The notes: generated from the letters alone by a model not told the origin. A DNA stretch of 10,965 nt from an uncultured Bacteroides sp. (GCA_902472795.1 CABROZ010000076.1:1-10965); one strand, 5' to 3'. Counted from the stretch's first letter, positions 1-5,607 are shown. Translations and numbers: made by a program.

Positions 1-109
1 CCATGCGGAGCATTACAGAACCGTCTGCCTGTTTTGCCAGCTTTCCCGTTTCGAGAGTGATGGTTCTTCCATCAGCCATCTCGATTGTCTTAACAATTGG
101 GTTAATCAT
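1..109 (-). CDS. pnp: Polyribonucleotide nucleotidyltransferase, N-terminal fragment
   Basis: Only the first 36 codons are present; the gene leaves the window on the left. The translation begins MINPIVKTIEMADGRTITLE and continues with TGKLAKQADGSVML, which I recognise as the conserved start of the first RNase PH-like domain of bacterial PNPase. The family degrades RNA 3' to 5' by phosphorolysis in the cytoplasm, often with a helicase, and also takes part in mRNA turnover and tailing. The start is the ATG complementary to 107-109. No Shine-Dalgarno sequence is visible; the upstream 15 nt are AT-rich, as is usual in this phylum. It is transcribed away from the rest of the window. The identification rests on the N-terminus alone, so catalytic residues and the KH/S1 domains cannot be checked here. 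Confidence 0.85.
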   Translation of the reverse strand, partial: MINPIVKTIEMADGRTITLETGKLAKQADGSVMLRM

Positions 110-148
110 AAAAAATGTTTTATATCTAATTTTCTTTCAAAATTCGCG

Positions 149-156
149 CAAAGATA
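149..156 (-). promoter_or_regulatory. Candidate -7 box for pnp
   Basis: On the minus strand this reads TATCTTTG, an exact match to the Bacteroides -7 consensus TAnnTTTG. It lies 40 nt before the pnp start codon. No good TTG/TTTG element is visible about 19-20 nt further upstream, so the call rests on one box. Confidence 0.45.
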
Positions 157-251
157 CATATTTTATTCTTCATAATATGGTGTGAATGAGATAAAAAGTT
201 TAAGTTTTGCCGTTTTTTTGCTTTTCGAAGCGGAAGAAGTGTTGAAAATGC

Positions 252-281
252 TTTGACTAAACCCGAAAAGAAGTATATTTG
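252..281 (+). promoter_or_regulatory. Bacteroides-type promoter facing right
   Basis: TTTG at 252-255 and TATATTTG at 274-281 are separated by 18 nt, close to the TTTG/TAnnTTTG arrangement of the Bacteroides primary sigma factor. Transcription would begin near 288. The next start codon is at 635, so this promoter serves either a separate small RNA or a long leader of the lipoprotein gene. It is divergent from pnp. Confidence 0.6.
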
Positions 282-287
282 CACGAT

Positions 288-436
288 TTCTGCAATTCGC
301 TTGACGGGCCGGTGCGGAACGGAGAAGCGGAAACAGATGGTTGATAAGGCATCGCTTGTTCAGGTCCCGGATCGGGCACGAAGGTCGAAGGCCGATCGAA
401 ACGTTGGTTAAACCATCTGGCAGGCATTTGCATTCG
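288..436 (+). ncRNA. Candidate structured small RNA or 5' leader
   Basis: No protein-like reading frame fills this stretch, yet it is GC-rich relative to its flanks, follows a good promoter and can fold into one long interrupted hairpin. TGCAA (291-295) pairs with TTGCA (428-432), GCTTG (299-303) with CAGGC (421-425), and CAGATGGTT (334-342) pairs perfectly with AACCATCTG (411-419). About 30 nt on the 5' side (304-333) are left unpaired opposite almost nothing, and the apical part (343-410) offers smaller stems such as CCCG/CGGG (366-376). A long hairpin with a large asymmetric bulge recalls 6S-like RNAs, but I cannot assign a family. No T-tract marks a 3' end. It could equally be leader sequence. 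Confidence 0.35.
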
Positions 437-437
437 G

Positions 438-632
438 AACTTAAATTTATTTACTCAACTTTCGCAAGCTCAAGTTGCAGTTGACGAGTAACAAGTTGAC
501 GAGTTGACAAGGTCTTTGTATTGAGCTGCTTTAAACGGCACTTTGTCAAACAGGGCATTCCGGACCTGTAGTCTTGTTGACTGAAGCCTTGTCAACTAAT
601 AAGTTGAGCGTTTGCGAAACTTAATTTATTTA
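438..632 (-). repeat. Dispersed intergenic repeat, copy A
   Basis: A core at 454-617 matches, in inverted orientation, the core of copy B at 2501-2668. CAAGTTGCAGTTGAC (471-485) is the exact reverse complement of 2617-2631, and 603-622 reversed matches 2496-2515 with two differences; similarity continues through the middle. The core is flanked by near-identical direct repeats, AACTTAAATTTATTTA (438-453) and AACTTAATTTATTTA (618-632), which differ by one base. Internally GTTGACAAGG (503-512) pairs with CCTTGTCAAC (587-596), and GTTGACGAG is repeated. No coding capacity is seen. The right flank ends 2 nt before the next start codon. It resembles a non-autonomous mobile or palindromic element; I know no name for it. 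Confidence 0.7.
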
Positions 633-634
633 GA

Positions 635-1792
635 ATGAAGAATATGAAGAAAATCTTTTTAGTTGCATTCGTGGCAGTGGGTTTGGGCGCATGTAATTCG
701 GAACCGAAATTCAAGGTGGAAGGTAAGATTGCTGACGCGGCAGGTAAAATGCTTTATTTGGAGGCATCGGCACTGGAAGGTATCACGCCGTTGGACTCGG
801 TGAAGTTGGGCGAAAGCGGAACGTATTCTTTCAAACAGCCGCGACCCGAATCGCCCGAATTCTATCGTTTGCGGGTGGAGGACAAAGTGATAAACTTCTC
901 GATTGATTCGACCGAAACGGTGCAGATCGATGCTCCCTTTACCGACTTTTCTACCGCATACGAGGTGAAGGGATCGACGAACTGTCAGAAGATAAAGGAA
1001 CTGACACTGAAGCAGATAAAACTGCAAAGTGCAGCCGACGAACTGGGGCAGGCCATGCAGGCGCACCGCATTGGGCTCGACGTGTTCGAAGACAGCCTGG
1101 AGGTGTTGCTGAAGGCGTACAAGGACGATGTGAAGCTGAACTATATCTTTGCGGCTCCCAACACGGCGGCTGCTTATTTCGCCTTGTTCCAGAAGCTGAA
1201 CAACTACTTGATATTCGATCCGTTGAACAACAGGGACGACGTGAAATGCTTTGCTGCGGTGGCTACCAGCCTGAACAACTTCTATCCGCACGCCGACCGT
1301 TCGAAAAACCTCTATAACATCGTTATAAAAGGTATGAAGAATACCTATTCGCAACCTAATGCGCTGGATCTGCCTCAGGATGTCATTAAGGAAACGGGTG
1401 TGATCGACATCAGTCTGCGCGATATGCAGGGGAATGTCCGCAACCTGACCGACCTGAAAGGAAAAGCCGTGATTCTGGACTTTACGATTTACCAGACAGC
1501 CGTATCGGCCACTCATAACTACATGCTTCTCGATTTGTATAAGAAGTATGCTTCTCAAGGGCTGGAAATATATCAGGTTTCCCTGGATGCTGACGAGCAC
1601 TTCTGGAAAACGACTGCCGACAACCTGCCTTGGATTTGCGTGCGCGACGCCAATGGCATTTATTCGTCCATTGCGGCTTCGTACAACGTGAAGTCGGTGC
1701 CGACGCTGTTCCTGATCAACAAGAACAATGAACTGAGTGCCCGTGGCGAAACGATAAAGGATCTGGAGGCTGCAGTGAAAGCATTGCTGTAA
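635..1792 (+). CDS. DUF4369/thioredoxin-like lipoprotein lacking the CxxC
   Basis: A 385-residue exported protein. Residues 1-20 form a lipoprotein signal with the lipobox LGAC (Cys20). Residues about 25-115 resemble the DUF4369 beta domain common in Bacteroidetes thioredoxin-like lipoproteins, followed by a helical region (about 120-240). Residues about 255-385 are a thioredoxin/AhpC-TSA-like domain: GKAVILDF, a predicted helix, LEIYQVSLD and the cis-proline motif SVPTLFLI (Pro356). Relatives carry a WCxxC redox motif after the first strand; here that site reads TIYQTAVSATHN (284-295) with no cysteine, so disulfide exchange is unlikely. It is probably anchored in the outer or periplasmic membrane leaflet; its role is unknown. 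Met1 (635) and Met4 (644) are both possible starts, and neither has an SD. Repeat copy A lies immediately upstream and no promoter is evident inside it, so expression may depend on the promoter at 252-281. Confidence 0.8.
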   Translation: MKNMKKIFLVAFVAVGLGACNSEPKFKVEGKIADAAGKMLYLEASALEGITPLDSVKLGESGTYSFKQPRPESPEFYRLRVEDKVINFSIDSTETVQIDAPFTDFSTAYEVKGSTNCQKIKELTLKQIKLQSAADELGQAMQAHRIGLDVFEDSLEVLLKAYKDDVKLNYIFAAPNTAAAYFALFQKLNNYLIFDPLNNRDDVKCFAAVATSLNNFYPHADRSKNLYNIVIKGMKNTYSQPNALDLPQDVIKETGVIDISLRDMQGNVRNLTDLKGKAVILDFTIYQTAVSATHNYMLLDLYKKYASQGLEIYQVSLDADEHFWKTTADNLPWICVRDANGIYSSIAASYNVKSVPTLFLINKNNELSARGETIKDLEAAVKALL

Positions 1793-1846
1793 CTCGTTAT
1801 AAATTAGAATATTTCGTTAAATATGTTACAAAGCACTTCTTTTTGC

Positions 1847-1877
1847 TTGACACGCATTGATTAAAAGACTATCTTTG
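1847..1877 (+). promoter_or_regulatory. greA promoter
   Basis: TTG (1847-1849) and TATCTTTG (1870-1877) are separated by 20 nt and match the Bacteroides -33/-7 consensus. Transcription should start near 1884, giving greA a leader of about 100 nt. Confidence 0.65.
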
Positions 1878-1890
1878 CCCAACAAATAAG

Positions 1891-1932
1891 GAAGAGGGTT
1901 CCAGCATGATGAACATGTTGGAATTCTTTTTT
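1891..1932 (+). terminator. Terminator-like hairpin in the greA leader
   Basis: TTCCAGCATG (1899-1908) pairs with CATGTTGGAA (1914-1923) around the loop ATGAA, with one G-T wobble. The stem can be extended outwards through wobble pairs, and TTCTTTTTT (1924-1932) follows at once. This has the form of an intrinsic terminator, but it lies between the greA promoter and the greA start codon. It could attenuate greA transcription, end a short RNA or protect the 5' end. Confidence 0.5.
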
Positions 1933-1967
1933 GTTTATAAGTGCATTCATTCATTAAAAAATAAAAT

Positions 1968-1973
1968 AGGAGG
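1968..1973 (+). promoter_or_regulatory. Strong Shine-Dalgarno of greA
   Basis: AGGAGG sits 8 nt before the ATG at 1982 and fixes that start. A full SD is uncommon in this phylum, where initiation relies mainly on AT-rich unstructured leaders; most genes in the window have none. Confidence 0.7.
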
Positions 1974-1981
1974 AAAAAAGT

Positions 1982-2446
1982 ATGGCTTATATGTCAGAAG
2001 AAGGCTACAATAAATTGTTGGCTGAATTGAAAAACCTGGAGTCGGTAGAACGTCCTAAGATTGTGGCTGCCATTGCAGAAGCCCGTGATAAAGGTGACTT
2101 GTCGGAAAATGCAGAGTACGATGCTGCCAAGGAAGCACAGGGCTTGCTGGAGGCTAAAATCAACAAACTGAAAATGGTGATTGCCGATGCAAAAATCATC
2201 GATGAATCGAAACTGAAGACTGATTCCGTACAGATATTGAATAAGGTAGAGCTGAGGAACGTGAAAAATGGTATGAAGATGACTTATACCATCGTTTCGG
2301 AGAGCGAAGCCAATCTGAAAGAAGGTAAAATATCAGTCAATACTCCGATTGCACAGGGCTTGCTTGGCAAGAAAGTAGGTGATATCGCTGAAATCAAAGT
2401 GCCCCAAGGTGTTATTAATCTGGAAGTAGTAAGCATTTCATTTTAA
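1982..2446 (+). CDS. greA: Transcription elongation factor GreA
   Basis: GreA (154 residues; family length about 155-160) enters the secondary channel of backtracked RNA polymerase and stimulates cleavage of the nascent RNA 3' end, restarting elongation. The N-terminal coiled coil occupies about residues 1-75 and carries the diagnostic tip GDLSENAEYDAAKE, with the acidic residues Asp39 and Glu42 matching the catalytic pair at the E. coli GreA tip. The C-terminal FKBP-like globular domain spans about 80-154 and includes TPIAQGLLGKKVGD (residues 120-133) and a closing beta strand. It has its own promoter, a hairpin-containing leader and a strong SD, and ends in a clear terminator, so it appears monocistronic. 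It is followed by repeat B and the HIT gene in the same direction. Nothing in the protein looks unusual. Confidence 0.95.
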   Translation: MAYMSEEGYNKLLAELKNLESVERPKIVAAIAEARDKGDLSENAEYDAAKEAQGLLEAKINKLKMVIADAKIIDESKLKTDSVQILNKVELRNVKNGMKMTYTIVSESEANLKEGKISVNTPIAQGLLGKKVGDIAEIKVPQGVINLEVVSISF

Positions 2447-2451
2447 AACAG

Positions 2452-2484
2452 AAGGCAGGTCCGCGTGCGGGCTTGCCTTATTTT
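2452..2484 (+). terminator. greA terminator
   Basis: AAGGCAGGTCCGC (2452-2464) pairs with GCGGGCTTGCCTT (2467-2479), with two G-T wobbles and a small loop centred on 2465-2466, followed by ATTTT. It begins 5 nt after the greA stop. Confidence 0.8.
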
Positions 2485-2485
2485 A

Positions 2486-2683
2486 TATATAGTATAAGTT
2501 TCGCAAGTGCTCAACCTGATAGTTGACTGGCCTCGGTCAACAAGGCTACAAGGCTGGAACACCCTGCTTGGTAAAGTTCCGTTTGAAACGGCTCGCTACA
2601 AACGACTCGGTAACTTGTCAACTGCAACTTGGGCTGGCGAATTGAAAATCGACGAAGTCAAAGTTGAGTATATACTATAAGTA
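2486..2683 (+). repeat. Dispersed intergenic repeat, copy B
   Basis: The core (2501-2668) begins TCGCAAGTGCTCAAC and ends AAAGTTGAG; copy A read on the minus strand begins TCGCAAACGCTCAAC and ends with the same AAAGTTGAG. The two align along their whole length with scattered substitutions and a few short indels. Flanking direct repeats are TATATAGTATAAGT (2486-2499) and TATATACTATAAGT (2669-2682), 13 of 14 identical and different from those of copy A, although both sets are AT-rich and contain TAAGT. GTTGAC (2522-2527) and GTCAAC (2617-2622) can pair. It fills almost the whole gap between the greA terminator and the HIT gene and has no coding capacity. Confidence 0.7.
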
Positions 2684-2725
2684 ACTTACGTTTAGCAATT
2701 TGTGAAGCAAAAATAAATCATAGTT

Positions 2726-3118
2726 ATGGCAACAATATTCAGTAGAATCATCGCAGGTGAAATACCCTGCTACAAAGTGGCCGAGGATGACAAGTACTTT
2801 GCATTTCTCGACATCAATCCGTTGGTGAAAGGTCACACGCTGGTAGTACCCAAGCAAGAAGTGGATTACATCTTCGACCTGAGTGACGAAGATCTGGCAG
2901 GCATGCAGGTGTTTGCCAAGAAAGTGGCACTTGCCATTGGTAAGGCATTTCCCTGCAAGAAGGTAGGTATGGCTGTGTTAGGTCTTGAAGTGCCTCATGC
3001 ACACATTCATCTTATTCCGATGCAGAGCGAAAAAGACATGCTTTTCTCTAATCCGAAGCTGAAGCTGACCGATGATGAATTCAAGGCAGTGGCCGAGGCT
3101 ATCCGTTCTGCATTCTGA
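2726..3118 (+). CDS. HIT-family nucleotide hydrolase (HinT-like)
   Basis: A complete 130-residue histidine-triad protein. The diagnostic triad is HAHIHL (His91, His93, His95), in which the middle histidine of the family attacks the phosphorus of nucleoside phosphoramidates or AMP-linked substrates. Other family marks are IFSRIIAGEIPCYKV at the N-terminus (residues 5-19), FLDINPLVKGHTLVVPK (28-44, containing the nucleotide-pocket motif GHTLVVPK) and a C-terminal helix. HIT proteins of this size are cytoplasmic dimers that hydrolyse aminoacyl-adenylates and related AMP conjugates; the natural substrate here is unknown. The usual Cys/Zn positions of some branch members are absent. It follows greA in the same direction but is separated by a terminator and repeat B, so a separate promoter is expected. 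I could not find a good TAnnTTTG box close to the start. There is no SD. Confidence 0.9.
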   Translation: MATIFSRIIAGEIPCYKVAEDDKYFAFLDINPLVKGHTLVVPKQEVDYIFDLSDEDLAGMQVFAKKVALAIGKAFPCKKVGMAVLGLEVPHAHIHLIPMQSEKDMLFSNPKLKLTDDEFKAVAEAIRSAF

Positions 3119-3155
3119 AAAAGCCTAAAGTTCCTTCTTCATTATATATAAAAAC

Positions 3156-3193
3156 AACAAGAGGGTGTGTCGGTTTTGACACATCCTCTTGTT
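3156..3193. terminator. Bidirectional-looking terminator between convergent genes
   Basis: AACAAGAGGGTGTGTC (3156-3171) pairs with GACACATCCTCTTGTT (3178-3193) with a single wobble: a 16-bp stem with a 6-nt loop. It lies between the rightward HIT gene and the leftward DUF3836-like gene. The minus-strand side is followed by TGTTTTTATATAT, so it probably ends the leftward transcript best, while also blocking read-through from the HIT gene. Confidence 0.75.
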
Positions 3194-3274
3194 ATGAAAT
3201 AAACTTAAGTTCGCACGTGCACCACTGGCAGAAGTTAAAGGGAAGCTGTCGCTTTGATCCGTTTTCGTCAGGAG

Positions 3275-3463
3275 TTAAGAACCTGGAAGGTAGGTGTATG
3301 TTTGCAAATCGTTCATGGCAGTATCGGTCTGGTTCTGCAACTGCTTAACTGTCAAGCTGGATCTTATTTCTGAATCGTAAGCATAATCATCTTTCTTCTT
3401 GTCACCATGGGAACTTTCCCGTACTTTATTTGAATAGACGCTCAGTCGTTGCGGCTGGTTTTT
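3275..3463 (-). pseudogene. Out-of-frame C-terminal tail of the DUF3836-like gene
   Basis: In the +1 frame relative to the upstream reading frame, this stretch is open for about 61 codons and ends in TAA (3275-3277). The tail reads NQPQRLSVYSNKVRES, then SHGDKKKDDYAYDSEIRSSL, then TVKQLQNQTDTAMNDLQ and TYTYLPGS, a hydrophilic, protein-like composition. It has no start of its own. Removing one A from the A5 run (T5 on the plus strand, 3459-3463) joins it to the upstream frame and gives 200 residues in place of 150. The total span of 604 nt is one more than a multiple of three, as expected for a single-base insertion. That the tail belongs to the gene is inference; a second base change or a sequencing error is also possible. 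Confidence 0.5.
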
Positions 3464-3878
3464 CTACTGTTTGACACACGACGGGAATGTTGTCTTTATT
3501 CAGTTCGTAAATACTTTGTTCCATGTCTTTGCTGTAGCTCTGCTTCGATTCATCCCAACGGGCGTAGTTCATGATGATTTCACCAACTTCGTAACTGAAG
3601 GTCATTTGGAAATAAGGTTCCCATTTGTCCGATGCGCCATCCCATTTGTTGGCCGTCTTACGGATAAGACGGTTCTGGTCGTCGTAAGCAAACTCATAAC
3701 GTATGTGGTTGTGCAGATAATCTCCATCCAACTTATAGATGGTACGCGAGACGACTAAGTTGTTCTTTACTTCATCATTCGTTATGAAGTCGTTCTGAGC
3801 TTTGGCTTCGGTATTAAGAACGCTCATTAATGACAATACTGAGAATGCTAATGCTTTGAATAAATTTGTTGCTTTCAT
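3426..3878 (-). CDS. Secreted DUF3836-like protein, probably frameshifted
   Basis: A 150-residue protein as read. Residues 1-27 form a classical signal peptide (positive N-terminus, hydrophobic LAFSVLSLMSVL, cleavage after AKA at 25-27). The mature part contains YEFAYDDQNRLIRK (61-74), KWDGASDKWEPYFQMTFSYE (78-97) and ARWDESKQ (106-113), which I recognise as the pattern of DUF3836, a Bacteroides family of small exported proteins of unknown function that often occurs in many paralogs. The repeated tryptophan/tyrosine strands suggest a beta-rich fold. Near residue 139 the sequence passes through an A5 run and then ends in PAATTERLFK, which looks like out-of-frame translation; a good tail continues in another frame (see 3275-3463). 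The start at 3878 has no SD and an AT-rich leader. The family assignment is from memory of motifs, so moderately sure. Confidence 0.65.
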   Translation of the reverse strand: MKATNLFKALAFSVLSLMSVLNTEAKAQNDFITNDEVKNNLVVSRTIYKLDGDYLHNHIRYEFAYDDQNRLIRKTANKWDGASDKWEPYFQMTFSYEVGEIIMNYARWDESKQSYSKDMEQSIYELNKDNIPVVCQTVEKPAATTERLFK

Positions 3879-4144
3879 AATCGATATTTTTTAAGTTGTT
3901 ATTTCTATTGTTTTTCTCTTTGGACTTACATCCGCCTATAGTATTTCAAAAGGCGTGCCAATAGAATAAATATCTGATTATCAGCGATAAGTGAATATAC
4001 CGGACTGTTCGAAAGCGGACATGTGTTCGTTTTTGGCGTACAATAGACGTTTCTTTCCCTCTATTTTTATCCAAAGTTCCATTATGGGGCATGCCAACTG
4101 TGCATGAATGCATCGTTGCTGTATGCGCCATCAGGCTTTTCCCG
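3879..4144. other. Intergenic stretch upstream of the DUF3836-like gene
   Basis: Roughly 270 bp without a convincing gene. It must hold the leftward promoter of the DUF3836-like gene, but no exact TAnnTTTG box is seen on the minus strand. The nearest arrangement is TTTG (complement of 3947-3950), 18 nt, then TAAGTCCA (complement of 3921-3928), a poor -7 match. A short CGCCT/AGGCG inverted repeat (about 3933-3955) overlaps it. I see nothing else. Confidence 0.3.
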
Positions 4145-4190
4145 AAAAAAGAAATGAGGGCACGTCGTTTTCAGGACGTACCCTCATTTC
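4145..4190 (-). terminator. manC terminator
   Basis: GAAATGAGGGCACGTC (4151-4166) and GACGTACCCTCATTTC (4175-4190) form a 16-position stem with one mismatch. On the minus strand TTTTTT (complement of 4145-4150) follows directly. It lies about 90 nt beyond the manC stop codon. Confidence 0.8.
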
Positions 4191-4264
4191 CTTTTCAGTA
4201 TCTTTTGCCCTTATGTATGGACAAGGACTCAGGCATCCAGTATGCCATCGTTGGTCATCGCTTT

Positions 4265-4296
4265 GGGGAAGATTACATCAGATGTAATCCTCTCCC
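4265..4296. repeat. Palindrome spanning the manC stop codon
   Basis: GATTACATC-A-GATGTAATC (4271-4289) is a perfect 9-bp inverted repeat centred on one base, with partly paired extensions on both sides (GGGGAA/CTCTCCC). The manC stop codon (complement of 4278-4280) lies at its centre. It has no adjoining T-tract; it could form an mRNA end structure, or be chance. Confidence 0.45.
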
Positions 4297-5363
4297 AATT
4301 TGATTTGCGCATCGTTGACGTATTTTCTGATGGCATGTTCTTCGTCCTTTTTGCAGATAAGCAGGACGTTGTCCGATTCGGCTACCAGGTAGCCTTCTAA
4401 TCCTTCGACAACAGCCAGTTTCCCTTTCGGCAGCACGATGATGTTGTCTTTGCTGTCGTAGAGCATCGATTCGCATTTCAGTGTCACGTTGCCCGACTCA
4501 TCCTTGGGCGAAAGGTCGTAAAGCGACCCCCACGTACCTAAGTCGGACCATCCGAAGTCCCCTAACGATACATATACATTGTCCGCTTTCTCCATGATGC
4601 CGAAGTCGATAGATACGTTGGGGCATGCGGGGAAGTTTTCATCGATGAATTTCTTTTCCTCCGGTGTGCCATAGATGTCTTTGCCCGGAGCCAGCTTGGC
4701 GGCCAGTTCGGGAAGCAGTGCTTCTCCGGCCTTGATAATGGTGTTGACATTCCAGATAAAGAGTCCTGAGTTCCAATAGAATTCTCCGCTTTCCACAAAG
4801 ACTTTGGCCAGTTCCAGCTCAGGCTTTTCCGTAAAGGTTTTTACCTTGTAGAAATTGTCTCCAATCTGTTCTGCTATTTGTATGTATCCATATCCCGTTT
4901 CCGGTCTGTTGGGCTTGATACCTAAGGTAAGCAGTTTCTCCGATTGTGATACGAATTCCAAACCTTTGGTCACAACGTCCAGAAATTCATTCTCTTTCAG
5001 TATCAGGTGGTCGGAAGGAGCCACTACAATGTTGGCATTGGGGTTCAGTGCCCGAATATGATAGGATGCCCATGCAATGCAAGGAGCCGTATTTCTGCGT
5101 GTAGGTTCCAGCAGAATCTGTTCGTCGGTCAGTTCCGGTAACTGCTGCTTGACGAGGTCGGCATACATGTCGTTGGTTACAATGAGGATGTTCTCGGTAG
5201 GTATAATCTTTTTGAACCGGTCAAAAGTCTGTTGCAACAACGAACGTCCTGTCCCAAAGAAATCCAGAAACTGTTTAGGAAGCGTCTTGCGGCTGAATGG
5301 CCAGAACCGACTGCCGATTCCTCCACCCATAATTACACAGAAGTTGTCCTTATTTGTCATCAT
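4278..5363 (-). CDS. manC: Mannose-1-phosphate guanylyltransferase
   Basis: A 361-residue single-domain GDP-mannose pyrophosphorylase (mannose-1-phosphate + GTP to GDP-mannose + PPi), cytoplasmic, feeding surface polysaccharide, O-glycan and GDP-fucose synthesis. The nucleotidyltransferase signature is at residues 13-32 (GGGIGSRFWP followed by the lysine-containing TLPKQF). Further motifs are the metal-binding APSDH (115-119), PETGYGYI (154-161), FTEKP (177-181), FYWNSGLFIWN (195-205), SIDFGIMEKA (251-260) and GWSDLGTW (271-278). A C-terminal beta-helix-like tail follows. The C-terminal cupin isomerase domain of bifunctional ManC/AlgA enzymes is missing, which is the common form in Bacteroides. 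Met1 (5363) and Met2 (5360) are adjacent; neither has an SD. It has its own terminator, appears monocistronic, and is divergent from tRNA-Leu. The fucosidase gene lies some 2 kb away, and a functional tie cannot be claimed. Confidence 0.93.
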   Translation of the reverse strand: MMTNKDNFCVIMGGGIGSRFWPFSRKTLPKQFLDFFGTGRSLLQQTFDRFKKIIPTENILIVTNDMYADLVKQQLPELTDEQILLEPTRRNTAPCIAWASYHIRALNPNANIVVAPSDHLILKENEFLDVVTKGLEFVSQSEKLLTLGIKPNRPETGYGYIQIAEQIGDNFYKVKTFTEKPELELAKVFVESGEFYWNSGLFIWNVNTIIKAGEALLPELAAKLAPGKDIYGTPEEKKFIDENFPACPNVSIDFGIMEKADNVYVSLGDFGWSDLGTWGSLYDLSPKDESGNVTLKCESMLYDSKDNIIVLPKGKLAVVEGLEGYLVAESDNVLLICKKDEEHAIRKYVNDAQIKLGEDYI

Positions 5364-5388
5364 TTTGTTATTTTGTTTAAAGTTTCTG

Positions 5389-5415
5389 CTAAAGTACAGT
5401 ATTTTCCCTTAACAA
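5389..5415 (-). promoter_or_regulatory. Weak candidate manC promoter
   Basis: On the minus strand TTG (complement of 5413-5415), 16 nt, then TACTTTAG (complement of 5389-5396), which matches the -7 consensus in all but the last base. Spacing is shorter than usual. It lies about 25 nt before the start codon. Confidence 0.35.
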
Positions 5416-5468
5416 GGAATGTTTGTCGTATGTTTTATTGTTTTTTTCTTGTTTTTTTGCTAAAACGC

Positions 5469-5498
5469 TTGCAGGTTTGGAAAAAAGCCGTATCTTTG
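5469..5498 (+). promoter_or_regulatory. tRNA-Leu promoter
   Basis: TTG (5469-5471) and TATCTTTG (5491-5498) with a 19-nt spacer, an excellent match to the Bacteroides consensus. Transcription should begin near 5505, about 19 nt before the mature tRNA. Confidence 0.7.
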
Positions 5499-5523
5499 CA
5501 CCGCATTTGAGAAATCAAGGCAT

Positions 5524-5607
5524 GCCCAGATGGCGGAATCGGTAGACGCGCTGGTCTCAAACACCAGTGGATTCACTTCCATCCCGGTTCGACCCCGGGT
5601 CTGGGTA
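5524..5607 (+). tRNA. tRNA-Leu (anticodon CAA)
   Basis: An 84-nt class II tRNA. The acceptor stem GCCCAGA (5524-5530) pairs with TCTGGGT (5600-5606) with a terminal G-T pair, and A5607 is the discriminator base. The anticodon stem CTGGT/ACCAG (5551-5555, 5563-5567) holds the loop CTCAAAC, so the anticodon is CAA (5558-5560), decoding UUG. The long variable arm (TGGA/TCCA stem) marks a leucine tRNA, and the T arm is CCCGG-TTCGACC-CCGGG. The CCA end is not encoded. It is a single tRNA unit with its own promoter and terminator. Confidence 0.95.

Noticed and set aside
3..185. 60-codon plus-strand open frame at the left edge
   Set aside because: Antisense to the recognisable pnp start and running through its promoter.
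361..395. Resemblance of CAGGTCCCGGA...GAAGG to the SRP RNA apical loop
   Set aside because: The conserved symmetric/asymmetric loop arrangement and the paired GGAAGCAGC strand of bacterial SRP RNA are not present.
659..1600. 313-codon open frame on the minus strand
   Set aside because: It lies wholly antisense to the lipoprotein gene, whose signal peptide, lipobox and domains are clear; the antisense product is rich in His/Gln/Arg/Val and has no recognisable motif.
1906..2010. Short open frame (starting MMNMLEFFF) overlapping greA
   Set aside because: It overlaps the leader hairpin and greA in another frame, has no SD and is of poor composition; kept only as a remote leader-peptide idea.
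3194..3274. Possible third, degenerate copy of the repeat (TAAGTTCGCACGTGCAC resembles the copy B start)
   Set aside because: Similarity is limited to about 15 bases at one end, with no matching core, right end or flanking direct repeat.
5077..5412. 111-codon plus-strand open frame
   Set aside because: Antisense to the well-conserved N-terminal half of manC.
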